Assembly: GCA_009602725.1 (NCBI GenBank)
Contig: WELB01000148.1
Location: 294,014-326,729, forward strand
Direction of reading: 5' to 3'
Length of the DNA stretch: 32,716 nucleotides
Origin: Spirogloea muscicola
Lineage: Eukaryota; Streptophyta; Zygnematophyceae; Spirogloeales; Spirogloeaceae
The position numbers and the translations under genes are program-made. Position 1 is the stretch's first letter, and each line of letters starts with the position of its first letter. Below, in pieces: positions 9,551 to 20,938 of the stretch. Below the pieces are notes generated by a model. It ran no database searches and was not told the origin of the DNA. It saw only the letters and a program-made list of their open reading frames with translations.

Positions 9551-10586
9551 GGCGCAGTGACGGCCTCAATAGAAACCGCCAAGCTCCGCCGCCATAACCG
9601 CCGCTGTGTCCGTAGGCCTCGCCACGCCGAGGCGCCTCAAAGGCCAGGGGTTCTGCTTGTGGGACTCAGGGCCGACTGGGGCGGTGCACTGCATCTGGTG
9701 AGGAGCTCTCCATCTGACATCCCCAGCTCTGCCCCTCCGTCTGCTGCAGACATGGGGTTACGTGGGGTTCCGAGGTTCGGGACAAGGCTGGCTGCCTCTC
9801 GCTCCGCTGATGCTGGCTCGCCCAGTTGTCCTCGTTTTGCCTCCTATCCAGCTGCAAGCTACTCCGACTTGCTGCTGCTAACGCGGCGTCGCTCAGCTCC
9901 CATCCGCTGTAGTCTTTTGACTAGCTCTCTAGCTGAGGCGCCTTGCGGCCTTTTGGACCTTGTCCGCTCGTTCTGGGCGGCCTGTCCACAGCCCCTGCCT
10001 TATATTGGAAGAGCTGTTTGTCTGCGTCGCTCGGCCACCGTCCAAGTTGCAAGACTATTTTCCGAACCGAGGTTGCACACACTCTCGCAACGTCTGTACC
10101 ATTCTCCTGCGTGCACTCAGCTGGCTCACTTACCCGCCCTCTGCCGTTGCCCTCCGCTACCCACATTCTTCATTACAGACTGCAAGCGACTGGAGGCCAT
10201 TCGTGGCTGCTGCACCCCACCACTGTCGAGGCTGACCTGATGCTTTTGGTACCCCTGGCCAGCAAAGCCCACAACCGACAAGCCTCCACCACTCACTGAG
10301 GTGCACTTATCACTAGCTAAGCTCTATATGTCGCCCTCCCAGTTTGACTGCAATCACACCATGGTTGCAGTGGCAGCAGTAGAGGTGGGGTTTGACAGTG
10401 AATTGTTGACGCCCTGCATTGGGAGGGCTTTGCCTGCTTGACTGAATGCAGGCGCCGGGGAAAATTGGATGTTGTACCAATGCCGTGCAATGCCACTAGC
10501 TGGCCACGCAAACCCCACGGCAGGGGTGGGCCTGAGAGGCGACATCTAAAGTAGACGCTCGAGGTAGTCATATGCGACTGTCACAG
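9551..10586. other. Intergenic: presumed 5' region of the TPR-SGNH gene
   Basis: The interval separates the start of the minus-strand TPR-SGNH gene from the stop of the minus-strand RING gene. A long plus-strand frame (9425-10240) crosses it, but it has no recognisable content and overlaps exon 1 antisense. A degenerate hairpin repeat (about 9945-10015: ggccttttggaccttgtccg, then ggcctgtccacagcccctgc) is the only structure I can name. Confidence 0.5.
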
Positions 10587-12131
10587 CTAGAGCGTGCCCA
10601 AGACCTCGGATCGGCAGATGGGGCATGTGCGCCGTGTCTCTAACCACGGGGTGATGCATGCTTCGCTGCATGCGCAACAACGTAGAGGTGTAAGCGGAGC
10701 ATACGCAGAAGGACATCGATGACATGCTCATAAGCTTCCTGCTCTGTGGATTGTCAGGGCACATCGCCAAGGAGCCATAATCAGTAGCAGCAGAATGTCC
10801 AAGCACATTTGGATAGACCGACTTATAAAGATAGGCTTGAGTGCACGAACTGATAGAGGTGAGCGCATGGCAGCTTCACCAGCACCTCGCCGACACATGT
10901 CTCCGACATGCAAATCTGGCCCATAACAACGTGTTCACACCAAAGTTAGGCGCGCACCACGTGCGTCAGAGATTGTGCACAGCAGGACCAAGTTAAAGTT
11001 CAGTGTCGAGCTGCCTATTACGACCTGGCAATCACGCCTCTCGTCGTTCAGATGGAGCTTGCGCCTCTCCAACCTTTCAACCTCTTGCAAACTCAGGCCC
11101 CTGCAAGGTAATGAGTGCTGCTCCTGTCAGCAGCATGCAAACCTCCTGCTAATTCATGGGGCAACACTTGTCTGTGTACTCCACAATGCATACTGATCCT
11201 AAAAATGCCTTTCTCCGGTCACTCTTCTTCTTCAGTATAGACCTCCCACTCACTTCCGCATGACGCTTTCGTCAAGCTCCAGCAGCTCCTCATATGTCCA
11301 TGTGTCTTCCTCCCCAAGCATCAGAGCATGCCGGCTCCCGTCATGCTGCAAGATACCTGTCACAAAAATTTACAAGGGTACATGATGCAACATGCATGCC
11401 CACAAGTCATCATCTGCTTATGTCCAATTTCGAGTGTCATACGTGAACCCTACACCCTGAACAAGGGGGCTCGCGCTCCGCGACGACGACTACCAGCAAT
11501 GCTGTCGATCAATATCGCCCGCACTGCCGCCTCGATGTTGGACGCATTGTCCCGTGCATCTGGTGTAGCGCCGCAAAGACAGAGCCCAACTGAATTTACC
11601 AGTAAGCTGCTTGTTGCTGCCTAGTTGGAGTGGCAGGTCTACACTCAGCTGCACAGAAGCTACTCGGCGACGTCGTAACGAATGCTGAACGAGCTAATGG
11701 CTTTGCTTAGCAAGAGCTCCACCGCCGAGCTCAGGAGCTTCCTGTCAGGATGGTCATCGAGCCCAGGCTCACATTGATGGAGGGGCACCGTTTCTCAGCT
11801 GAGCATACTCAAGAGCAGGCAATGGTGCACGCGTACCCGAGGCCCGCCGCCACAGCGTGGCACGGTGCCAGCCGATCACACCGGGCGATGTGGGGCTGGA
11901 GGCCGTCACCCGGTGGCCAGTGGGCGCGTCGCCGTCGTCTTGGGGGTGCGTCGGCGAGGCCCTCCCGCGCCGCGAGCGGTGCGACTGACTGGCTGCCACC
12001 CGGCGCGCGGCAGCCGCTGTTACGTAACCAGCAGAGCGCAGCGGCTGCATGCCGTGTCGCTGGCTGGCGAAGGTCGGTGCCGCTGCGGCATGGCGGTCAT
12101 GGCGCCGTCGGGAGGAGCGCTTGCGCGTCAT
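10587..12131 (-). CDS. RING-H2 E3 ubiquitin ligase, BIG BROTHER-like
   Basis: Seven exons (12131-11837, 11793-11680, 11589-11456, 11345-11254, 11100-11025, 10915-10851, 10665-10587) close in phase to 284 residues. The C-terminus is a full RING-H2: CQIC (236-239), LPC (254), H256, H259, C262, and CPIC (273-276), with Trp266 before the last pair. These bind two zincs and recruit an E2. The preceding WTYEELLELDESVMRKGLS resembles the segment before the RING in plant BIG BROTHER proteins (YEELL-L-E...GLS), which restrict organ size in plants by ubiquitination. The N-terminal 200 residues are not recognisable and begin with a basic, histidine-rich stretch. The start at 12131 is the first usable ATG in that frame; an in-frame TGA at 12269-12267 blocks a longer start. 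Confidence 0.85.
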
Positions 12132-12640
12132 GCGGCGGGGGTCGCGGGAGGCGGGCGCGGCGGGGCACCTGCGCGGCCGCCGTGGGCGGGGTGCAAGGGG
12201 CTGACCTCCACGGGCGTCGGGGGAGGGCCCCTCCTGACGCCGCCTCAGGAGCGAGAACGAGAGCCGTCAGCGGGACGTCAGGCAGGCAAGGCAGCAGCAT
12301 CTGCGGCGGCGGCGGCGGCGACGCCGGCGGCGGCGGCGGCGGANGGCGGCGGCGACGGCGGCGGTGGCGGCGCGAGAGCCGCCGGGAGCCGCGGTGCGGG
12401 GCCCGGGGGGGCGCCAAGTGGCAGCTACACTTGCCAGCCTCCCGGAAGGCGGGCGGTCTGACGGCGGCCAACGGGACGGAATGTCGCGCCCCGCCCCCGT
12501 TGCTGCCCGCTACCTCGTCACCAGCATCGCCGGCCGCTGGCGTCACCGTCATCGCCTCGCTGGCTCGATCTGGCAGCCTCGCGCTGCCGAGTGCCCCTCG
12601 ATACCCGATGCTTGCCCCAGGTTAAGCCCTGACGCATTTA
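12132..12640. promoter_or_regulatory. GC-rich leader/promoter region with CGG triplet repeats
   Basis: The sequence upstream of the RING gene is very GC- and CpG-rich, with runs of gcggcggcggcgg between 12300 and 12370 and one ambiguous base at 12344. Long frames exist on both strands, as expected for such composition, and none has recognisable content. I read it as 5' leader and promoter, by inference. Confidence 0.4.
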
Positions 12641-12664
12641 GCTTCCATCTGCGTGGGCTCGTGT

Positions 12665-12772
12665 CTAGCAGCGTGGTTTTCCATTTCGGGCACCTTTTGG
12701 CTCTTTGGATGTTGTCCACTCTGTTTGGGCTGCCCTTTCCCATCCCCTATCCTCTATGGGCAAGCAATTTCT
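12665..12772 (-). repeat. Degenerate hairpin repeat copy
   Basis: The plus strand shows ttttggctctttggatgttg, then tccactctgtttgggctgcc, ctttcccatcccctatcctc and tatgggcaagcaatttcttg. It resembles the copy at 540-650. Confidence 0.45.
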
Positions 12773-13019
12773 TGGTTTAGGGTAGGGATCGGATATGGTA
12801 GGAGATTGTGTGGGCTCACCCTTGCTTACTGAGCTTCAGATTGTTGCCGTGGCCACCTTAGCACAGTGTTCGACTCAAGAAGCCCACCTTTTGCACTAGC
12901 TTTTCCCCTGAACAGTGAAATTTGCGTGAACTGGCCACCCTCACATTTCATGCGCACCGCGCACTTTCTCTCTTCTTGCAAGAGCCGCTCTCACCAGCCA
13001 TGGCTTCCTGTAGGCCTTC

Positions 13020-13166
13020 CTGAGGGGCCTAAATAGCGCTAAGCAGCTACGAAGGGGCCTGAAGATGCTATAATCCTCCATCATATGGCCCCTTCGAACC
13101 TTTGTCGATTCTTTTTCGGGCTGGCTTTTCACAGCCCTTGCCCCCATTGGGAGTGCCACTTCTTTA
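13020..13166. repeat. Two repeat fragments joined in inverted orientation
   Basis: 13020-13071 carries the inner part in plus orientation (gaggggcctaaatagcgct, aagcagctacgaaggggcct, gaagatgctata). It abuts 13076-13166, the outer part in minus orientation (ccatcatatggccccttcg, ggctggcttttcacagccct, ttgcccccattgggagtgcc). The outer end is again gccacttctt. Confidence 0.65.
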
Positions 13167-13509
13167 TACTTTTGAAGAGAGATAGAGCTGGCTGTCATTG
13201 TTCCCACCCTTCTCATGCTGCCATTGGCTGTTGCCATGACGAGGTTGAAGTGCTCTCCTGTTTGCCATGCCGAAATATTAATCTGTCAATGTGACTCCTT
13301 TTCGGTCAAGGTTTTCGGGCCCACTTCCTGCAGCATTAGGGGACTGCACACTTCTCACCTCAGTATTCTTGAGTAACAACAGGTGAGGCTACTTAACTCC
13401 CTACCCTTTGTCTTACACATCCACCTCTAGGTTTACTTACTTCGGAAGACTGAAGGCTCTGACTGGATGTTGTCAAAAGCTTAACTGAGAACGGGATGAT
13501 CTGTTGCAG

Positions 13510-13845
13510 CTTTTCTGGTCAGATTCCAAGCACAATCGGCACCCTGCATGAACTGCAGGACTCTTCGCCGAGTATTGTAGGTCATATTCTGTCTCCTTAT
13601 CTAGGACTGTTCGTTAACGGCCACTGCTACACTAGAGGAGCCCAATACATGTTATCCACTTCTCATGCCACATCTATGTTGCCACAGAGCTTTGCTCCTG
13701 TTGCTGGGTGCTCATCAGCACACTCATACTCAGGTCACGAAAAGCTGAGCGCGGCCTTGGCTTCCTGCTGCAGTCTGTCAGGTCCCCTGCCACCTGATTT
13801 TGAGAATTGTGCCAAGCTGCCATATTTCGACCTAACGGGTAACAG
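13510..13845 (+). pseudogene. Leucine-rich-repeat gene fragment (two exon-like pieces)
   Basis: After an acceptor at 13509 the frame reads FSGQIPSTIGTLHELQ. After a second acceptor at 13774 it reads LSGPLPPDFENCAKLPYFDL then TGNR, ending at a donor (aacag/gtatg, 13845). These are plant-type LRR units (xSGxIPxxIGxLxxL and LSGxLPxxF...LxxxDLTGNR). The second piece is 71 nt, the size of a one-repeat exon. I found no convincing further repeats, signal peptide or kinase, and the first piece lacks a donor directly after its repeat. This may be a decayed LRR gene or the surviving part of one. Confidence 0.45.
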
Positions 13846-14279
13846 GTATGTAGCGCTGCCACTTGTAAGAAGCACGTGCGGATCTAGATCGTTGAGGCCT
13901 TGTCTTTGACAACATTTCCCTCATGGCGTGGTCCTGCTTTGGCGCCATTTGAAGAGAGGGGGATGGCTTCTGCCTGGTTACTCTTGGGGATTTGGGGTGT
14001 ATCTCCCAGGCAGCCCACAAGCAGCTGCAGAGCTTCTCAGATATACACAAGGGGTCCACAGAACGACTGCGGGCTTTAGCCTTAGCTACTGAAGGGCGTG
14101 TGGCGAGAGCGCCCTGGCATTCATAAGGTGATGTGCAGGTGCTGGTCCTTCTCGCCTCCTCCATCGCTGTGCCGTCTCCTGATCTTCCGGTATGCATCCA
14201 CCGTTATACAGCCACCCGCTCTAAGGAGAGAGCGAGAGGCTTCGCCAGGAAAGAGAAACTGCTTACTACGAGGAAGTAA
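13846..14279. other. No recognisable gene
   Basis: The interval between the LRR pieces and the repeat cluster holds only shadow frames. A possible short exon after an acceptor near 14136 (gatgtgcag) reads hydrophobically, but I cannot tie it to the LRR unit. Confidence 0.35.
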
Positions 14280-14523
14280 GCGCTTCCACAGGGGGGCGAG
14301 CCCCCTGAAAGATGGAGAAAGGCCAGCCCGATATGGATGACAAGGTCCAATGGGGCCGGAAATCGCTGACAGAGTTCTGCGAGTGCTACAGATGAGGGTC
14401 CCTCATAGCAAGTCTTGGCAAAGAAGTGGCACCTTCAATGGGGCAAGGGCTGTGAAAAGCCAGCCCGAAAAAGAATTGACAAAGGGGCCAAATGATGGAG
14501 GGGCCTAAAAAGGCTTTCAAGCC
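14280..14523 (+). repeat. Pair of hairpin repeats, one degenerate, one good
   Basis: 14280-14370 is a diverged copy (ggccagcccgatatggatga, caaggtccaatggggccgg). 14423-14523 is a good copy: gaagtggcaccttcaatggg, gcaagggctgtgaaaagcca, gcccgaaaaagaattgacaa, aggggccaaatgatggaggg. Both lie just beyond the 3' end of MSH4. Confidence 0.6.
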
Positions 14524-14595
14524 CAACCCGCGTACATGACCCCGGCAGTGAGTTTGCTCTGTAAAACGCTCATGCACTTCCCACTTGCATCACTA

Positions 14596-17500
14596 TCATT
14601 CCAGGTACAAGTTCTTCAGACTCTGCAGGTACCGGCGCATATCGGCCTCCGCCAGATTGGCATGCTTCAGACAAAGCAGCTTCTGTGCAACGCCATAAGT
14701 CTTGTGCAACTCCAAGTAAAGATCACGGCCTCTGTGTAGCCTTCTGCTTTCCTGCACGATTGGCAAGTACTTTCAGAAGTCAAGCATGCTAGGTTCCTTA
14801 AACAGAAGGTAACAACGTGAGTGGTAAGAGCATAGTACAGCAGACACGACAGAGGTGTACGAGTGCAACTCCGTCTGTGCTCTGTGGTGTCGTGTTAGGT
14901 CTATGGATATCTGTGGCCCTCTTAACTCACCACATCGTTTAACAAGTTGGCAATGCGCTGTGCATCGCTTCGTACAGCAGGTGGAAAGCCCACAATCTCA
15001 GCCAAATGAAGGCCATAGTGCGGGATGTTGGTCTGCCCCTCTTTCAAAAGAAACTGTGGCATGTGGCACGACAATGCTGAGGTGTAAGGCACAAAGTCAA
15101 CGTGCTGAGCCGCATGCTTGTGCAATTTGCAACTTTGATTTTGTTTGCAATTGCAAGGATGGGTCGACTGGGCTCACCTTGTACTCCAAGCGACCGTCCT
15201 TGATGTCCACTGAGAAGTAGCAGACTTTCACATTGGGGTAAATGCTTGACATCTCTGCCATTCTTTGCATGTGAGCTGTCAAGATTGTGTACCTGGCAAC
15301 AAAAGCAGCGAAATAACTACCATTAGTTGTTTCGCTCTTTCTTAGACAAGGCCAATGAGGTACAATGCAAATACCTACTTTGTTTAATCTCTGAGCCTTC
15401 GCGTGCTCTGGGCATGTCATTGAATGGGACTCACGCTCCAAGAGACATGAGATACTCGCTGCAGCTCCATGCGAGGGCAAAGCCGTCAGCAGACGACGTT
15501 GCTTTCCCTAACTCGTCAATCAGGATCAAGCTCCTGCATCAGCGAGTCATGATCGCTAGTGTCAGTCACCGGACATGAGTCATAGACTGCTTGCAATGCG
15601 TGTCGATATAGCTCAATGTACAAGGACGAAGGATTTTGTAGACCTGGATGTCAGGTTATTGATCAGGTAAGCAGTCTCCTTCATCTCAGCCATAAACTGC
15701 ATTCGCACATGAACGATTGAAATCATAGCTTGCCGGGGGCGTAACAAATGAGCAGCCTGCAACGCTACTTACGCATCAGTCTACCACAAACAGGGGAGGC
15801 TTTGGACTGACCGTGCTGGAGTTCGACTCAAGGCTGTCGCTACTTCCAATACGAGTAAAGAGCCTGTCAACAGTCTGGAATGACGCAAATCTTGCCGGTA
15901 CATGGCACCCAACATGTGCCAAGATGGTAATCACAGCAACCTGTCGAAGGTAGGTGCTCTTGCCACTCCTGCCACAGGTGCCGTGTCACGTCTTGTCGAT
16001 GGCGATGAAAGCAAGCTGCTAAGAACTGTAAATTTCAAGCTCTGCACAGATGCGCCCAACCGCGCCACTTACAAACAAAATACTGTTAATGCGGAAGTGA
16101 CACTTACATGTTTGGACCTGTGATGATCATCATATTTGAAGCTTCCGACAGAAACGTGTTGTTTGGCTGCAACACAGAGTTTCTTGTGGTCCAAATCAAA
16201 ACTTGTAGGGCTGGCACTTCCCTTCAGAGCTGCACGTCGTTGGTGTTAGGGAGTTGCACAGCACCAGCAACACGCGCTAGAGCCATTGTGATGTGGTATG
16301 CATTACTTTAGGGCCTTGCACTTACAACGTACTCGTCCTCAAGCAGCTTTTCCAGCACTGGATGTCGACCTCCCTCAATGGCAAGTGGTCCATCGGCTTC
16401 ATGCAACCAAGGATCCACCACAAGAACATGATGAGGTGGCCATGTGTCACCTTGCATAAGTCATCAGAGAACCGAAGATGAAGTGCCTTGCAAGAATGTG
16501 TATGACAAATTCAGCATGAGACACGTGGTCCTTGCAGCAGCCAAAGACATGCCAATAGACTGCGTTGACATTGAGAGTACATACTTGTGAACTCAGGTCG
16601 CACAAACTCTTTCGATGGATTAGAAGAAACAAGGAAGGCAAAAGCATTAACCATCATATCCAGGAAGCAGAGGGACTCCGATAACAGTGCCAGCCATGGC
16701 AAGCTTTTCCGAAGTTCCACGCAGAGACCTGATGCATACAATAGTTGAACTCCTTAACGATATTGTAAGGATCTCTTACACAGAAACAGGATGAAAGGTA
16801 TTACGCAAATGCTTGGCAAAAGCAGGTATCAACCATGTATCACCTTCCAAGCAGCGCTCACTTCTCACGTAACACTCAGCTGCTGCCTCTTTGTTTCGTA
16901 AGTTGAGCTGGAGCAGATGAACCATTTAGAAGCAATCAAAATTGTTGACTTCAATCCTGCGCCTAAGTAAGGCAAAGCAAGATTGCTGAGAGGTATCAGG
17001 TTAAAAAACCAGCAACCCTGAAACTACAACAGCCCTGAAAGTGATGCAGAGCTAAGTTCTAGATTCGTGTGGTCCTGACTTACGGAAGTAAGGTCTGGTG
17101 TCGAACATTGGATGGACTTCCCATGTTTGCTGACCTGCAATTGTACGTTGCATGGTAGTGCGACCTTGAGGATTCGAGCCTATGTTGTCGCTGCTTGAGA
17201 ATCAGCAATATCAGAGCACGACATGTGTTGTACTTCTATACAAGTATCAGCAGGATTGTGACAAAGGGGAGGCACTCAACTGCACAAAAGGGCTCGGTCT
17301 CTGCAGCTTCTTAAATTCCTTCACAGGGATGCTAATGTAGAAGCCTCTTCTGCTGTTAAATGGCATCTTCAGACTTGGAAGATCAAACGTCTCCCTATAG
17401 TGTCGACCAAGCTCATGAATGGCTGGCATAGCAGTGCTCAATCGCTACACAAGCATCAGCCTCTCGTCCTCCGTAAGAACTGTCCCCTTCTCACCATGTC

Positions 17501-20500
17501 ATCATTGCTGTGCAATGTACCAATCGCGACTGCTAAATTTACCTTCGCTTGTCTCGCAGAAGATCTTCCTAGCTAGGTCGAGGAAACCATCAATGCCAGC
17601 CTTCACAGCAAAGCATTGCTGCGTTCTTGCCACGAATGGTGCTCGGGCGTGGAGCACGTCGGCTTCCACGACTTGGGCAATCCTGATGATGACACGAACA
17701 CCCGGCAAACTCTGTCAGGTGCAAATTCGGGATCAGGGATCTTGCCTGGTCTATTGAAATGACGACAAGGCACGGCTTGCTGAAGTCTTACTTGTCTTTA
17801 ACAGCTTCCAGTGTTGGCTGCAAGCAGACACTTTTCCTGATATTATGAAGAAGCATACTCTTGGCCGGTTCAAGAACCTGCCAGAGAGAAACATTCGAGT
17901 TGTGTCATCATGTACTGTAAGCCAATCATCGCAAAGAGACCAATATCGGAGTGAATGGGTAACCGTCAACCTCTGCAAGTCGAGGCAGCAGGTCCATCGT
18001 TTCCTTCAGTAAGATAATGCTGGCCACCAGAGCCTCGTTCCTTCTAGTCCTTGCACCGTCCAAGTCTTTCTCGTGTACTCTTGCGGGCTTGTAAACCAGG
18101 TGTGACAATATGCGGTCTGCATGCGGAGGCTTACAATGAGGATGCCACAGTGCCTGCTCTCAATTTCTCATTATACATAGCAAGGCATCAAGTCTTCCCC
18201 TCTTGGAAATGGTTGTTGCAGCAAGTCTCTGACACCTACAATGTCAGAGCAGCACATCCGAGTAACAGCTCATCACCTGAATCCTTATGTAACATTGAGA
18301 GGACCTGACATAGTCCAAAGAATATGTCCTCATTGCTTGTCAACTCATCCTGTGGCCGATTCACTATTAGAGGGCTGAGCAAGCAGGCCTGCAATGACTT
18401 ACATGGGTACGCATACTTGCTTTACTGACTGCCTTCAGTGCTTGCTCATGCCTAAGTATGTCACGAGCAAGACACTTCGGAGCAGCAGGAGGAGATGTTC
18501 ACCATACAGTCCAGTCTTGACGTTATGGTGATCATATCTTTTAGGGGCTGGAGCAGGTTTGCACGTAGTAATCGAGTCCTGTGTAGAATGATATCTGTGA
18601 GAGGGGGACTTTAAGAAAATTGGTCGGCTAGCCATGAGAAGTGGCACCCATAACCCACCAGTGGCTGTCATTGTTCATCAAACCAGCCTGTCTTATAGTC
18701 CCGCACATCCTCTGATCCTCGACCTAGCTTGCATAAGGAGTTGCCAACTTCTCAATATCTAGCTATGAGACCGTCATTGGCCACGGCAGCATACAAGTAT
18801 ATACAAAGAGAGAGTCCATCTCAGTACCCTCCAGCTGTCTTCGTTGCTTTCATGGTGCCGAATAAGCTGCCAGTCCGCTCGACCTTACGTCCCATTGCAA
18901 TTGGTGCCAAAGATTCCACGATCTCCAGGTTTCGAATGCTGTCCACCATCTCACAATCGCAATCAACAAATACATATGGATATTCAAATTGCAATGCTGC
19001 CGATGGCAACTGCACTGCTGTGGTCATTGAAGTAAGTGATAGTCGTGTATACTTCACCCATGACTTATAGCATACCTGTTCGCATCTATATGCATGTGAT
19101 CAAACGACCCATTGTAAGTAATCTGCACTGGCAACCATCTCGACTGTTAACAGCTTGCGTCAATCCAATCTTGCAAGCGTTGTGATGCACGCCATGCCAT
19201 GCTCCCTGACAAGTATAGTGCCTTTCTGTCATGTCGAGCGTGGCAAGAAGATAGTCAAAGTAGTCCCTCATGGCTACCTAGTACCAATAGCACCTGCAAT
19301 GAATGATGCGTCACCATAACTCCTTTATCGCTGTCGAGCCTATCACAGGAAACGTTCAGTCAGACTCATGTTCTGGCCTTGAGTTGATCTTGAAAGATCC
19401 TCTTTCTGCCTGACCTGCCTTTACATGATAGCCCATGCATGTAACGGAGCAGATGTCCTTTGTCGAAGTATGGACATTCTTTGATCTTTGGTAATTCACA
19501 GCAACTATGTTGTTGAGCCACATTTTGTCACCACGAGAGCTGGTACATTCAGACTTAATAGCTCTCAGGTTTCCTCACAACCAGGCTGCAAAGTTACCAC
19601 TTGAGAAGTGCCGCAGCTGCGGCCAAAGAGAGGTAGTACTCCTTTTGATGGCTATCCATGGTCTGTTGCAGGGTCTCTTGCGATGCCAGATCTTGCAACA
19701 GGAAGGACCCCTGTTGGCACGCCATGATTAAGGACCAGGATTTCATCCGGCACCATGGAGGTATTGGCAAATGTGCACATGCAAGTGCGATAGACCTCGG
19801 GTGCAATAGAGCCCAGTACTGCATGCGGCCTTACTTGATAATTGCATGCATTTCCTCGCTCACCTTGGTGTCATCGAAGCACCCTCTTGCAAGCACAACC
19901 TGCCACGTGCCAAGAATAACGTACACGGTCAGTGTCTTGGAAGGTGAAGTGATCTGTCACGTGCGATTAGCCTCTCGCCACCAAGATGAAGAGTACGTTG
20001 GGAGGAGGAAAGACCAAGGGCTCCTCTTGTGTGTCTTTGACGGGGGAGCATGACCGCATACCTTCTTGGCCGCTTCTTTCTCCAACAGGCCAATGAGACC
20101 CATGCCACTCGCTGAATGTGCTGCAGTCGCAGTGCTTGGAAAAATGATCACGTCTGGCTTGAATATCTGCAGCAGCGTAGCCGTGTTGTGATACACTTGG
20201 CTGCTCTCGATGTACTGTGAGAGGTGGAGCGTGGCGGATCGAAGATCGATGGCTGCCATGCCAACCTGCAGCTTTTGACCTGTCAACGCAAAGTGTGGCG
20301 CCGACACTACGCTGCCGTAACAGGCACCAGCATGTCAAGGACCATGTATGCAGAGCGATCAGGGATAAGAATTGCAGTAGTCATTTCCAGATAGTAGGAC
20401 TATCATTCCCGATCCAGCATGCATGTGCGTGACAGCATTCGGCAGGCTGATGAATGCAGCACCTCGCTGGCCCGGTTCTCAATCAAGGCGACGATGCTGG

Positions 20501-20587
20501 AGCCGGCGCCGGTGGAGGCGGCGCGGGCGCCGCCGGAGGACGCGGCGGTGGAGGCGCAGCAGCCGTCGCCGGCGCCGGCGGCGGCGC

Positions 20588-20589
<2 letters not shown>
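14596..20589 (-). CDS. MSH4: MSH4, meiosis-specific MutS homologue (5' end in gap)
   Basis: MSH4 pairs with MSH5 as a clamp on recombination intermediates and promotes interference-type crossovers. I place 24 exons: 20589-20463, 20265-20062, 19899-19864, 19710-19598, 19339-19294, 19143-19076, 18938-18829, 18578-18503, 18349-18277, 18116-17971, 17877-17792, 17709-17543, 17422-17286, 17134-17084, 16907-16844, 16728-16585, 16396-16326, 16166-16108, 15968-15812, 15696-15644, 15533-15435, 15292-15178, 15053-14931, 14751-14596. Landmarks include [52 protein letters not shown], Walker A GPNMSGKSTYL (split by an intron after NM), [17 protein letters not shown], Walker [21 protein letters not shown]-like [18 protein letters not shown] and [13 protein letters not shown]. 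About 827 codons are visible; no start codon is seen before the gap. The 18829/18578 junction is one base short of frame. Confidence 0.95.
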
Positions 20590-20627
<38 letters not shown>

Positions 20628-20938
20628 NNNNNNNNNNNNNNNNNNNNNNNNNNNNNNNNNNNNNNNNNNNNNNNNNNNNNNNNNNNNNNNNNNNNNNNNN
20701 NNNNNNNNNNNNNNNNNNNNNNNNNNNNNNNNNNNNNNNNNNNNNNNNNNNNNNNNNNNNNNNNNNNNNNNNNNNNNNNNNNNNNNNNNNNNNNNNNNNN
20801 NNNNNNNNNNNNNNNNNNNNNNNNNNNNNNNNNNNNNNNNNNNNNNNNNNNNNNNNNNNNNNNNNNNNNNNNNNNNNNNNNNNNNNNNNNNNNNNNNNNN
20901 NNNNNNNNNNNNNNNNNNNNNNNNNNNNNNNNNNNNNN
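20590..20938. other. Assembly gap with flanking poly-T
   Basis: A run of 38 T (20590-20627) leads into 311 unknown bases. The first exons and starts of both MSH4 (minus) and the Lhca3-like gene (plus) fall here, so the gap holds their shared promoter region. The T run directly against the gap suggests a homopolymer or GC-rich assembly failure, and neither the T count nor the gap size should be trusted. Confidence 0.9.

Noticed and set aside
9425-10240. 271-codon plus-strand open frame
   Set aside because: It overlaps exon 1 of the TPR-SGNH gene antisense and crosses a degenerate repeat. Its composition is Arg/Pro/Leu/Cys-rich without any conserved motif.
12097-12552. Longer N-terminus for the RING protein from ATG 12552
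   Set aside because: Dropping the ambiguous base at 12344 would shift it into the RING frame, as in SAICAR synthase, but an in-frame TGA at 12269-12267 then ends it before 12131.
11750-12625. 291-codon plus-strand open frame with Gly/Arg runs
   Set aside because: It is antisense to exons 1-2 of the RING gene and owes its length to CGG repeats and GC-richness. The residues are low complexity.
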